A DNA stretch of 64,000 nucleotides from Dichotomocladium elegans. Taxonomy: Eukaryota > Mucoromycota > Mucoromycetes > Mucorales > Lichtheimiaceae. Below the pieces are notes generated by a model. That model saw nothing but the letters and a program-made list of their open reading frames with translations. It was not told the origin of the DNA and ran no database searches. Every line of letters starts with the position of its first letter. The first letter of the stretch is position 1. The stretch covers positions 1,550,001 through 1,614,000 of the forward strand of contig JAIXMN010000005.1 in the NCBI GenBank assembly GCA_025716815.1. Reading direction: 5' to 3'. The position numbers were made by a program, and so were the translations under genes. This document shows positions 45,901 to 57,679 of this stretch, in pieces.

Positions 45901-46346
45901 AAAAACAAGATAGTGCCGTAGAAGACATAGTTCAAACTTGTTGACCGTGCGCTGAAAGCGGCTATCAAGCCTTGAAAAGAAGCGAAGATCGAGGTATCGG
46001 TAATAGTCGATTAGCTTGTGAATATCACTCGTAGAAATATAGCCGAGTAACTCGTCGAGGATCTTGTCGACCTTTTTATGCGCTGGTTAGGCATAAACAG
46101 TCCTTGCTATCATTTGTTTTGTACACAACCTGAAAGCCCTTGTCTTTATCTACTCGACTCTCGTTTTCAAGTGCTCGGTAAGTGTTGGTAAATCCGCGAA
46201 ACTGCGTTTATGAACCGTCATTAGTCTTCCGCCTAACGGATGCTGCTGACCATGGCAACGAATGCGCCAGCCAAGATGAGAAATCGAGCAGCGGTTACCA
46301 AGAGATATTCCTTAACAAGCTCATCCACTTGGTACAGCGAATTCAT
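43397..46346 (-). CDS. WDR91-like protein (LisH, coiled coil, WD40 repeats)
   Basis: About 12 exons are read. A LisH-type start (MNSLYQVDELVKEYLL, then FRGFTNTYRALENESR) leads into KLIDYYRYLDLRFFSRLDS and RRDKVIEFFDVFG. PLPSLVTFNMDRI precedes a coiled coil (IEALKSTIENLKASAEAREN). WD40 repeats follow, including HAKFSTEGNLIASCDMD, FLGTDAGTIRVFN, VTQLSCSPVEPIFVCFGSG and CLLGSADGSVSITSLIKV at the end. WDR91 acts on endosomes, restraining PI3-kinase and promoting early-to-late conversion with Rab7. A Ser/Pro-rich insert of about 90 residues separates the last repeats. One intron carries a 59-bp (CA)n tract, and the exon edge beside it (45640-45840) is uncertain. Confidence 0.85.
45841..45899. repeat. 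(CA)n microsatellite
   Basis: About 29 uninterrupted CA units lie within an intron of the WDR91-like gene. Read on the gene strand this is a (TG)n tract close to the 5' splice site. Confidence 0.95.
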
Positions 46347-49300
46347 TACGTTAGTTGTGAGATAGAAAAAAAAACTAAAGTAACGGCTCTTTTCACCCCT
46401 AACCCTTTTCTCCTCCGGCCCAAAATTGCTTTTTGCAATAAATTATTTGGATGTTTATCCGCCGCATGATACGAAAAGCATTGCAGTACTTTTTGCCCCA
46501 CTTGGAACCTACATCAGCGACGAATCATAAACTACAGCTACCCTTGGACTATGTAATATTGCATATAGCATCTTGCACGGTGAATGTGCTTCCGTTCTAT
46601 TTGTTGCCACAACGCCAACTCCCGTACCACACAAATCCGGATAAGTAAAAGTCTTCCACAGCTCAACAGGGCCAAGTAATAAATGATCAAAGATAAAAAG
46701 TTACTAGCTGCAAGATTTATAAGTATGAACAAAGACGCACACCCCAATTTCGTCTTCCAATAAATTGAGTCGGACAAAGTGTTAAGTCGCAGGTTGCAAA
46801 ATTTTAGTGTGACAGTACCAGGAGGCAGAAGTATCTCTTTTAATAATGACCATTTCCTATTGTGTAGTGCCTGGTTTGAACAGAGGGTATTGCCCCATCC
46901 CAAAAGACTGCTTCAATGTTCCAAAAACCAATTATCGAAACTAAATAACATGTATACAATCTTTTTAATAATAAGTTTGGTCTAAGATTTAGTTGTTGGT
47001 GTAGATCGTTTTTTGCTTCGTCGCTCTTGTTTCTTCAAAATTTAACGCCTGTGCTACTAAAACGTTTTCATCAAGGCCATAAAAGTGTCCTTTTATCTTC
47101 TCTCTATATTACAAGCATTTATGAGACTATACGATTATGTTTTATCCAAAACTTGAAGCAATGAGAGTGACGAAAACCTAAAATTTGAATTCGAATTTGA
47201 AGCGCAAAAAGACGAACAGCCTAAATGATCTATACCAGCAACTAAATCTTGTGACAAACTTTTTGCAGATATTTTATATAGGGAGAGAACCAAATATATT
47301 TTTATGGATGCCATCCAAATTGTCAGTAGGTCCTGAATAGTTACCATCCTATTGTTAAAGTCAATCTAAGCAGCTAGCAAAAGCGGCAGTTAAGCTATTG
47401 ATGATACGAGCTGGCATCCTCTGCTGTTCTACCATCTTTCCAACCGATGTCGATCTTTAACAGGATAAATGTATTGAAGAACCTATGGATTTTATCACTT
47501 ATTTGCTGACTGATGTCTTCCATAATTCCATCTATTATCAGACCGCATGTCATAAGGATCATTGTGAATGACGAAGATCCTTTTGGGCAGCTATTACAGT
47601 GTGATACTGTAAATAGCTAATCGAGTGTATCGAAGTTGACGAAGTAGAAGGTGCACATATGTATGACTGGTAACCGCGTTGCCATAGTTGCTTTTTGTAA
47701 CTTTTGGAGAAAACAATTGACAGCAGGCTACTAATTGTGGAAGTTATGGCGGGTGAGCTGAGAAGTTCAAAGATGGAATGCTAATTCCTATTCGTAGCTT
47801 GAAGCTAATCTGATTTATTACCGTAATTACAACTTTTAAAATAAAGAGGTCTGGATAGCAAGAAAGATAATCATGAGACACAGCCATCGTCAGTTAATGT
47901 CGGACGAACAGTGGGATATGTACCTTCATCCGGAACGTACCATCTACGGCAGACTTGACCAATAGAATATTTACGATCTCCTGTGGGATAATTAATTCGA
48001 GATAAACATTGCCGATGTTATAATCGTTTTCGATCTTCGCTGATCATGCAACTGGATCCAACATTGCCAGCAAAATCCATGTCGACTGGTTCGTTGAATT
48101 AATGCAGATTTGTAAATGAAAGCTGGTGTATTTGATATTGTGGCTAACGCGAGCTCGTTTCCGTTCGTTGTAAGTGATCCTTGACGCGGCCACACTGGGG
48201 TGGCAAGTCGATCTTGCGCCCAAAAGTCGCAGAATGGTCATCAAGATCAAATATGAATCTGTTAAAAATTCGATGGAAACCTTCATAGCCACAGACATAT
48301 GCTCCTAACTACATACGTATAAAAATCGATGAGCTGATGAACTACCGTTGGATGGCACACTATCATATCACTTGCTCTATTATGATGATATATGTATCCA
48401 GAAAAATGCATAGTAGAGTAGCGAATCGCTGATAGAGGCTCAATTCAGCATCATAAAGATATGCAAACCACTTCTCAAAGGCTTTGCACCAACTCGACCA
48501 TCTAGCTTGCGAGATGAGAAATTTCTGAAGAACCCTGGATATGGAATTTGTCTCCAAGATCGGCATGAAACAGAATATCATGTGAACAATTGTATTGATA
48601 TCCTAAAGAAGGCATCCCAAAGGACCGGGCATTTCTTAATGATAGACTGCATCCGTTCTTATAAGTAAAATAGGCCCCATTTTGGATACTATAAGCCCGC
48701 AAACATGGACGCGTTGAGAATAAGGTATAACACAGTTTGTCCTGTATTATTACGCGCTTACACTTGCTCCGCAATCATCTGCATCAAATAGGATTGTCCA
48801 TCGCATGATTTAGCTTTTGACATTCATAATCTTTGCTCATTTATCAACATCATCGCCGATCCATGTAATACTGTTACATATCACCCAATTCAATTATCAG
48901 CCCAAGATAGCCATATACGGGCATGCTGTCTTTTCAATCAGGATCTGCCTCCACTGGGGTTTTTGTCAATGTCTTTTGGTACAGAGTATCAAGATTTTAT
49001 CCGGCAGATTGACTATGCCTGAGATCGACAGCCTACTTAGGAAAAAAAATGAGTTTCTAACGGCAGTGAGAGCTATGACACTCTACTCTAGGATCATGAT
49101 AGTGGAAGCCTCATGCCTGAACTACTTCAATCGATCGAAATTCTCCTTTCATATTGCGTTGCCTTGCAACTTGATCAAAACGCCAATGAACTGCAGGTGG
49201 TTTCAGTAGAAGTTTCCCATTTTACTTGCATAATGGTCGACGAGAAAACAACGCTTTTAGAAAAAGTTGATGGTGGCTGAAATAGCCTTTTTTTGGGAAT

Positions 49301-51227
49301 GGTTGAGAGGAACCAAGTTGCTTGAAAACTGATGGTTGACCTATTCACAGAGAAAGTGGGCTTAATGAAGAAAGGAAGTTTCCTAATAAGTACTTAAATG
49401 TTACTCGATGACTCCGAGAAGCTTCCATTCCGCCCTCAACATTGGTCAATAGCATTGCATATCGCTTGATCCTTGCCTCACTTTGCCTTGCGGCGTTCCT
49501 TTCAGTAGCACCATGTTCATCAAGGGCTTCTCCGCCAATAGTCTTTCCAGAAAGTTATAAGCTTTCCTAAGGCAAGATCCCTCCATTGCAGCAATGCTAT
49601 ATTCCACCTCGCACCGTCATGCTTTGCTTTCTATTATTGAATATACAAGTCAAGTTGAATAAAGAATCGTCAGGTAGTACGGCCAGTACATCATCGTGGC
49701 GCTGGATGGAAACTGTCCTACCTTGCCAATAGGGTTGTAGGCTAAATCTGTACCTTTTTTTTCTTTAATTCTGTGGCCTAGTCCTGCCAATCCTAGCACT
49801 ATATTGTTAGCCAACATGTCCAATTGGAGCGTATTCCTAGCGTGAGTAGAATGTTTAACCCCCTCTTTCTTGGGGTTTGAGGAAGCTGCCACTACATTAA
49901 ACACTTACAAACTCAAGCTGAATAAAGGATCCACTCTATAACTTGAACAACTTACAAATCAGTCTGTAGCGCTCTATTGGATGCTTCAAGGCGAGAGCAA
50001 ATCGTCGCTTCCAGAGATCCTGTATTTGGAGTCATGCTCAGCTTGGGATATATGGGAACAAGACTAGCTGATAATAGTTTCCTCGTTCTCTGAGACGAAG
50101 TCGCAGAACTTGAGTCCTTTCTCCACTATTGTATACTCTTCAACAGCTGGATACACTGAAGGAAAAAAAAAGTATTCTAAAACCCGGAAAATCTGTATTT
50201 TAAACCCCAAAATTTCCTAGAGATAGGATTATGTTTCCCAATCTTTTGAACTCTCGACCCCTATCCTCTCTTTCCCAGGGCAATCGACCTGTCGCAATGT
50301 CAAGCCACTTCTCCCTCCTTCCTCAGCCGTTTTGAGTTATTGATGGCAAATAGTGGAGCAGAAAGCTTGAATGGGACACAAAGCTGAAGTATTTGGGACC
50401 GGCAAGAGAGTAAAGATGCTGAACATGAAAGCAATGGTTTGCCACGATTTGCCACATGTCGCTTGACCCATGGATATAGGAAACAGGCGCTATGACAGTG
50501 TGGTGTGTGTCAATTTCCTTGCCCCGTAAAATTCCATGAGAGGGAATCTCTGGAAAGCATCATTAGTTCAAAAGTAGCTTGATACATACGGTCACCCAAG
50601 TGAGATAGCTTTGTGACATACTTAATATCCTTGCTAGCGACTTCATGGCAGGGTCGGTTAGGATGAAATAAAAGGTAAGGAAGTGATGGTGACAATGGCG
50701 GAAACATATCATCTTTTATAGTCTTGCGACGGCCCAAGATTTACATGATGCGTGATGGGTTCCCCTCCATGATGTGGGAAATCTCTGGAAAGGAGTGCAG
50801 CATATCCCAGTTAGGTTGACACGGGTAGAGCTCTTTAACCTTGATGTAGCTTTAAGTAAACAATGATTTGAGATAAAGTTGAATACGTGGACTATATCAG
50901 TTGTCCTGGTTCACGAGACTATAACTAGCAAACTGGTTCTTGTTCTTCTAGGACCATGAAGCACTGCTTTCTGGAGCAACAAGCATAGTATAGTCTAGCG
51001 TACGTACGAAAAGTTAATACTGAAGAACCTGAAGGCGATCCCAATATGGGTGAGAATGTCGATCTCTCTCGCAATATGTGTTATGCTGAGGCTCACTAGT
51101 TTTCTCTGTCCAAAAGCTGATTGGTGGCCGTCGATATCGACTGATTGCATTAGCTATACGGTCTCCCACTGAGTGTTGTTCACGGATTTTATCTTTGGTG
51201 GTAGCTAGAAGGGAAGGTACCACTGTT
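46347..51227. other. Gene-free AT-rich region, 4.9 kb
   Basis: This is the longest stretch without a recognised gene. ORFs are short, interrupted and of no family I know. No reverse transcriptase, integrase, DDE or RuvC motif is clear. A minus-strand frame around 50510-50737 (PCHEVASKDIKYVTKLSHLG) looks somewhat protein-like but is unassigned. It is probably old, degraded mobile DNA, since repeats A and B follow at its right end. Confidence 0.4.
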
Positions 51228-51345
51228 TCCAAAATTCAAGTCGTGTCCTAGACGTTTCCGACGTTGCAGAATCACAAAAATAGAAGTCGCGTTTTGCCCA
51301 GAAATCTTTACGCATGAAGACAAAGCAAATGTTGCATGCATGACG
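51228..51345 (+). repeat. Dispersed repeat A, copy 3
   Basis: It matches copy 1 (2688-2815) almost end to end, starting TCCAAAATTCAAGTCGTGTC and including TTTTGCCCAGAAATCTTTACG and GACAAAGCAAA. It sits about 20 bp before repeat B copy 4, whereas in copy 1 the two are about 1 kb apart. Confidence 0.6.
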
Positions 51346-51364
51346 AAGGTTGATGAATCTTTAG

Positions 51365-51895
51365 ATCGATTTGCTTGTTATTCGAATCTAAAAACGTCTG
51401 TCCTTCGTAAGTTGACCAAATATACACGCACTTGATGAGCCATCGAAGAGAGATCACAACAGAATCGCATCATCCGGTGGGGCTGCGATTTGGCTGCCTT
51501 CGGGCAGGGCCCTACCCCTCTATTTTCTGCATCTTGCGTTGCTTGAGCCTGTCCCTGTCGTCGCTTCGGCGTTGCTTCCACCCCAGGTGCTCTCATTTTT
51601 TGCTGTCGTCTTCCTGGTCTCCGCGCTCACCCGGTGTAAATCGCCGATGGCCCCGCCTCTCGCCGGGTCTGTGTGCGCCATTGTGTCCCTGGTGTACCCC
51701 CCCGGGGCCGTTGCTCCTGGCGCACCATCAACCATCCGCCATGGTTATTGCCATGTGCACACTCGGATACGCCTGGTTTGAGCCGTGTTGGTAAGTCAAA
51801 CTGCAGAGCGAATGGGATAATGTTTTCTGTCGATTTGCGAAATCTTTTTACCTGGTGATACGACAATTTCGTATAGCATATTCCTATTGTCCGCC
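51365..51895 (+). repeat. Dispersed repeat B, copy 4
   Basis: It aligns over about 500 bp with copy 1 (3810-4325) at an estimated 70 percent identity by eye. Shared blocks include TTATTCGAATCTA, GCATCATCCGGTG, GGTGCTCTC, GCGCTCACCCGGTGTAA, CCATGGTTATTGCCATG and GAAATCTTTTTACCTGGTGATACG. Confidence 0.65.
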
Positions 51896-52407
51896 AGACG
51901 AAAAGGTCAGGGCTTGCGGTTGAAAGGGCTTCAGCAGCGAGTTGACAATCAACAGATTTATGAAACCAGTGTTTTGTTGGGCAAAATTCGTGAATTGCAT
52001 GCTCCGTGTCATCAATGCCGTATGACATTCTACTAATGAGCCTTTCCAACTCGTCATCCGAGGATTCACATATAAAACCATTACACCTTTCGGGATTGGC
52101 AACAACAACTGCATTGATACTGTGTTCAAGTAAAGTGGCGTAAGGCGCCTTAACATGATCGTTTACACGGTGTCATTCCAGTATGTCCAGAAATGTTAGA
52201 ATGGGGCGTGTGCACAAATTCATCCATGCAGATGTAACATCTTTTGATTGGATGGCGGCATACCAAAAAGCTAATTTGCAAGACCAAGCGGAACGGACAA
52301 ATATCTCGCGCCCTGTCGATATCCCTTCCGCCTCGCGGCCTTGCAAAGAAACTCTCTCACCCACCTACTCTATTTTATTGACAGATGGGTCCGGCTTGAT
52401 CTTGACA

Positions 52408-53710
52408 ATGCCGCTATTAATTGTTTTTACTGCCGTCATAGCTAGCCTGGTTCTGATCGTACGTCGAGCATATTCTCTTGCCGCACACCTATTCCTTTCG
52501 GTTTTTTTTTTCTTCTCGCTAGCAATCTCGTTCGCTCGTTGGTTCGTTCTTTCTGCTAACCGCACCTGTGTCTAGTCCATCGGTTTTCTCTTCCTTTCTT
52601 CACCCAAACCCCGGCCGAGAACTGAAAATGAAAAGTACTATCGCGATGCGCATCATGCTGAACCACAGCGATTGCCGAGTCTCTTTGACAGTCCTACGGT
52701 CCAACTCTCGTGTGTTGTGCCCGCGTTCGATGAGAGCAAGCGGTTACCCCACATGTTAAAAGAGACGGTCGCTTTTCTCGAGGAGCGCAAAAAATCCCAA
52801 AAGACATTCCGCTACGAGATTTTAATTGTCGATGACGGGAGCCGGGATACAACGAAGGACGTGGCTATTGAATTTGCAAAACTTCACAAGCACGTCGATA
52901 TTCGGGTATTGGTATTGGAGAAGAACCGTGGCAAGGGTGGCGCCGTCACACAGGTAAGCAAAGAGCTTTTTTTTTTTTTTGAAAAAAGAAAAGGAAGAGA
53001 CGGAGAGAGGGAGAAGGAGGAAAAAGCTAGGAGGGCATAGGTATGTGCAGGAAGAGAGGATACGGGTGTATGAGCAAGTGTCATCATTTGAAATAAACAT
53101 CTGGATCATCTATTTAGGGAATGCTTTCCGCGCGGGGCGAGCAATGCTTGATGGTCGATGCGGACGGAGCAACCCGATTTTCCGACCTTACCAAGCTGGA
53201 GGAGGCCATCCAGGATAAAGAGGTCGCTATTGCCGTAGGCTCTCGGTCACATCTGGTCACTACTGAGGCGGTTGTCAAGGTATGAATGTGAAGATGACCC
53301 CCCGGGTCGAATCGTAACATAAAGTACGTTGCTGACGCAGGGAGGATCAGCGGTCCTTCATACGTAATTTTTTAATGCGTTGCTTCCATGGCCTCGTTTA
53401 CATTCTCGGCATCCGGGGCATTGAGGATACCCAATGCGGCTTCAAGCTATTCACACGTGGAGCTGCCCAGCAGATCTTTCCCAACATGCACGTCGAACGC
53501 TGGATTTTCGATATCGAATGTCTGATGATTGCGCAGCTCGTGCGGATACCCATCACTGAGGTTCAGGTCAACTGGCACGAAATTGACGGTAGCAAGATCA
53601 ATTTGATGGTGGACTCCCTCCAGATGGCTCGTGATCTTTTTCTTATCCGTCTGAACTACGTTCTCGGCCTTTGGAAAGTCGACACCAGAAAGGTTGCCAA
53701 GAGTGAATAA
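52408..53710 (+). CDS. ALG5: Dolichyl-phosphate beta-glucosyltransferase, ALG5
   Basis: Four exons (52408-52458, 52576-52953, 53118-53279, 53351-53710) give about 316 aa. An N-terminal membrane anchor ([14 protein letters not shown], continuing SIGFLFL) precedes a GT2 fold: [46 protein letters not shown] and the metal/donor site [14 protein letters not shown]. Later come [16 protein letters not shown] and [15 protein letters not shown]5 makes dolichyl-phosphate-glucose at the cytosolic face of the ER for the last steps of N-glycan precursor assembly. The length and motifs are those of a complete ALG5. It converges on the DENN gene with only 49 bp between stops. Confidence 0.95.
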
Positions 53711-53759
53711 TAAAACAAATATATTATTATAAAGGATTTTTTTATTACAACCGATCGTT

Positions 53760-56312
53760 TTAGAGCCTGAGTGCGCCTTCAGTAGGGCTACAGCAACACG
53801 TACAATATGTATCCGTCGAAGAAACTACGCGGGCCTGCTTGTCAAAATACACATCTGCGAGCCCGGCAACAAAAGCGGCGTCAAGGCGGGGATGAAGCCC
53901 AAGCTGGATCATATCGCGCGGGTAGATGGTCACAATGCCACTTTGGTCGCTCTCATTGGCTGATAAGATGGATCCCAATTTGGAGAGTATTTGCCATGTC
54001 AGCGCATGAAAAAAGCTATCATCGGAATAAATTTCCTTATCTGCCCAACCAAAATAGGGGGGTGGGAAATAACCCCCCCTCATTTTCCGACTGTTTGATA
54101 TATTTACCCGACGAATGCTCCAGTCAACTTTTCCTGAACCGATGTAGGCGTTTGTGGCTTCGAGACATGGCCATGATGGGTCGAGGAAGAAGAGGAAGAG
54201 GAAGACCTTCGGGCCGTAACCACATGAAATACTTCACTGGTACTCAACTCCGTCGCGTCCTGCTCATCCTCTTCCAAGTCGATGCTGTCACCTAGCAGCA
54301 GATGTTCCTGTTCTTCGCGGTCCATGGAAATGTTCTCCAAAAGTGTGCGACTTCCCTGCCGCTTTCGAGCCTGTCCCGAAAGGCGCCTTACTGACTCACC
54401 ACTTGCGCTGCTTCCAGCGAATATTCGTTCCCATGACGTTGTTGATCGGCCTGTCGCCGATGGCTTGGAATGTTGACGCGAGGACGGTCGGAACCACCAC
54501 AAGGTCAATTGAAACATGGCGACACTAATGGCATCCATGGCGTCTCCGGCGCGTTCCAGGGCATCACCAAGCTGTATATCCATATCCTCTGCAAAACCCA
54601 TGTGACGCGCCGTATCAAATAGTTGGCGCAATATCGACCGAAATCGGATCAGGTCAGCCGCATTATGCCGCGGATCTATCTCTGCACACGTCGAATGAAT
54701 TGCTGGTATTGTTTTGGGGAACCCATGCTGCTGGTGGTGGTAATGGTTTTCTTCAATTTTGGGCAGCTTCACGAGAACGTCGTAAAGATCTGTTTTTGTC
54801 TCATAAATCGCGTCTGATGTTGCTATCGATCTTTCTATCAGATGCCAAAAAGCATCGATTCCGTCGCACGTTATCCTGGCTTACATGCAACAAACCCATC
54901 CGGATTGTCGGCAAGATCGGGTATATCATTGACGCTAACAGTGTACTTGAGTGTAAATTTGCGCTTGCATTGGTATTTACTCGGCACAGCGCTGAGAAGG
55001 AATGTATCGTAAACTATTGCGGTCAAGAAGCTTATGAATATTTTTCGGTTGTCGTCAAGGATGGATCCGAATAATACCATAACCAGCGACGTGACTCATG
55101 GGTGGCTCTGTGAGAAACAGAATACGCTTTCGAAGGACCGCTGCCTTCCACAAGACAAAGACCTGCGGGCCCAAATGCGCGATGAACATGGGCAGCGATA
55201 CAAGAGATGGAAGAGGTTCTAGTGGATACGGAGATAAGGAGAGTAGTTGATCAAATATGCTGGGGGGATGATGGTTGTCGTACAACAAAGCCTCAGCATC
55301 GAAAATGTGCCTGACATGGTTGGCATCTGCCTCGAGTGGATTGTGCTCCCACGCAGTCATTGTCGTTGGAGGTTTCTGGTGGTGGTTGTGATGACGAAGG
55401 TGGTCGTCGTAATAACGTCGCATTGTCTTGCGGAGCTCGTTCGGTGAGGCAAACGGATCAAGACTAGAGAGATGTTGCTGCTTGTGAGGTTGGGGAATCT
55501 ACGCACGGACGTTGTCCTCTCCTGACCCTTCCCCCTCGCTCCCTGTCGCTTGTGTATATCGGTAGTATTACCTCTTGAGCGCTTCAGCGTGCGCCCACAC
55601 CTTTGCACAGGGCCCCAGATTATCACTTGGCTCGAGAATAATCCCCACAGAACGCATAATAGCGCCGCGATCACTAGCAGCGGCTTTCTCCTTTTTGTAT
55701 AGGCCCACACCAATGTATGGGGACTTTGTAAAGTATCTTTCGGAGTATGAGCCCATTGTTTTGTGCAGAGACCCCACAGCCCCTCATTATTTACATCGTG
55801 TCTGACTCGATATTGTGAAGTCCGCTACTGATGACCTGGTACTCAACACCACTCAAGTCAATTTCTGGTAAATACGAGAGAGCACGGTTGCATAAACGCA
55901 TAAACACCAAGGGAGATGTCAGACTTGGGCTCTCGTATGTACACATCACCACAAACACACAAAATAAAGACCTTCTGGGTGCTGCCATTCAATAGTATTT
56001 CCAGACGTTACGTCGAATCGTGCAACAAAAACAGCAACGACATTTGTCGGGACTTTATGCGATAGTTGTGCTGCATCAGAACTACCGGGCGACAGCGGTG
56101 AGGACACATTTAAATTGTCGCTTGAAAGAGACATTGCGGTCGTAGCAATGTTTCTGAGCTTTTGGGAGGAAGATCTGTCGCGCTGTGCAGAGCTACGAAT
56201 AAGCGAGTCGGCCACAAATGTCAGTTTCTCCGATGAAAGAATGCGTTGTTGATGCCGAAGCCTAGCCCCACCTCACGAGCAATGGAATGGATGACGTGTC
56301 GGAGTCACTCAT
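53760..56312 (-). CDS. DENN-domain protein, DENND11/LCHN-like
   Basis: Eight exons are read. A short first exon (MSDSDTSSIPLL) joins KLTFVADSLIRSSAQ. The uDENN part follows: AVFVARFDVTSGNTIEWQHP, then DLSGVEYQVISSGLHNIESD and IYFTKSPYIGVGLYKK. The central region has LPMFIAHLGPQVFVLWKAAV, LRKRILFLTEPP, VYDTFLLSAVPS, NDIPDLADNPDGFVAS and ETKTDLYDVLVKLP. A disordered Ser-rich C-terminal half follows, ending in a Cys-rich tail (CTCCCSPTEGALRL). This set matches the DENND11 (LCHN)/Anr2 family, predicted Rab exchange factors. A His-rich linker (HLRHHNHHQKPP) and the extra residues before LPMFIAH may hide a missed intron. Confidence 0.75.
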
Positions 56313-56490
56313 CTATGACCAGAAGCAAAAGAAAATGGGAGAATGAAAGAGAGGATAAGAAAAAAGAGCGAAGGGCTCGTGAAGGGTCTTGCATGGCGCA
56401 GCGCGAAGGGAAAAAAGTCGTCTGTGTGACTCTAACTCTACATATCTTGCTAGGGGTCGTTTTTTTATTGCTGTCCACGCAATGCGTATT

Positions 56491-57398
56491 TTAAAAAATC
56501 TTCTTCTTTTCATCGATCGAGTAGCCTCCGGGACCCATATTGACAAGCAGCAAGAAGCCGCCGACGATCGACAAGGTCTGGAAAAAGTCGTACTTGAGGA
56601 TATCGCGCTTATAGTAGCCATGGTTGGTGCTCCAAAAGTTGTTGATGAGGATGTTGAAGACAGATAGGAAGAGCACCATGAACATGGCAGACCAGCGCGC
56701 TTTGAACCCAACAACCACCATGATGCTGGCCACCAGGCCGAGCAAGGAAGAGACGATGCGAACAAGGGACCACTCGTCGCCGTGGAAGGCAGAACCAATG
56801 AACAAGAAGATGAGGAGGATTCGGCCAGCGAGCTGGATGTATGTGCGTCGGTCGTTGTCCGACAGTTGAGGTAGGGCAGCAAACATCATCGATGACTTTT
56901 TATCCTTGTTGAGCATAGACTCGGAAAGGACCATCATGAGCCCTCCAATCAAGGACAGGTTTCGCAGAAAGAACTGGAAATCAAACACTAGCCCATAACC
57001 AAACGCCTGTGCCACGACCGTGCCGAGCAAACCGTATACTGCGTAGGACGTGTACTTTTTCGCGATCACCATGCCGGAGCCAGCTGCCATCACCTGTTTT
57101 TTTTTTAGTCAGTACTGAGGTGATTGGGAAAAGAAACAATGAGAAAAACAAAACATACAATGACATTGAGGGCCAGAAACAGGTGCGAAAGACCCCAAGG
57201 GAAATGGCGACGCTCCTCCATAAACACCACTTGATCTTCCCATTGGGTAGGAATTCGGATGGCATCCTCCATAAAGGTAGCGACAATCAAGAAACGGCCG
57301 GCAGCAGGGATATAGGGTTTCAGGGGCTGACCAACGCGGTCGAGCAGCTCTTCGGCCTTGGAGCTAAATTCTTCTAGGCGAGACTTCAGGTCTGACAT
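56491..57398 (-). CDS. ER cargo receptor SURF4/ERV29
   Basis: Two exons (57398-57159 and 57093-56491) give about 280 aa. The N-terminus reads LEEFSSKAEELLDRVGQPLK, then AAGRFLIVATFMEDAIRI and WGLSHLFLALNVI. Several helices follow, including GLLGTVVAQAFGYGLVFDF, and a loop RNLSLIGGLMMVLSESML. The final residues DEKKKIF form a dilysine ER-retrieval signal. The length and motifs match SURF4/Erv29, which recruits soluble secretory cargo into COPII vesicles and is returned by COPI. The protein is intact. Confidence 0.96.
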
Positions 57399-57679
57399 TG
57401 CTGTTTTTAGGTAAAAGAGAAAAAATGAAGGTGGGGGCGAAGGAAACGTGCGGTGGGTGCGTGGCGGGGGTAGGGGAGGAAGAGAGAAAGGTAACGTTGG
57501 AAGCGTGTAAAGATTTGATCACGTTAAAATAGCCCAGTTGCCTTTTTTATGCAAAGCAATTTTTAGAAAATTTGTCGCTCTTTTCCCAAGTCCCAAGCTG
57601 CTTGGTCACTCCAATACCATCTTTGCAGAAGAGCCATGTAGTATAAATACCAAGCATCCTCTTATTTATCACAGCGTTT

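Noticed and set aside
45642..45968. Open frame with a long Cys/Val run
   Set aside because: The run is the translated (TG)n intron microsatellite. Only its downstream part (around KRRDKVIEFFDVFG) is a WDR91-like exon.
46347..51227. Retrotransposon reverse transcriptase or integrase
   Set aside because: No conserved catalytic motif was found in any frame I read, so no element class was assigned.
56246..56869. Plus-strand open frames opposite the SURF4 gene and the start of the DENN gene
   Set aside because: They are antisense shadows; the minus-strand SURF4 model has a full conserved protein and correct splice sites.
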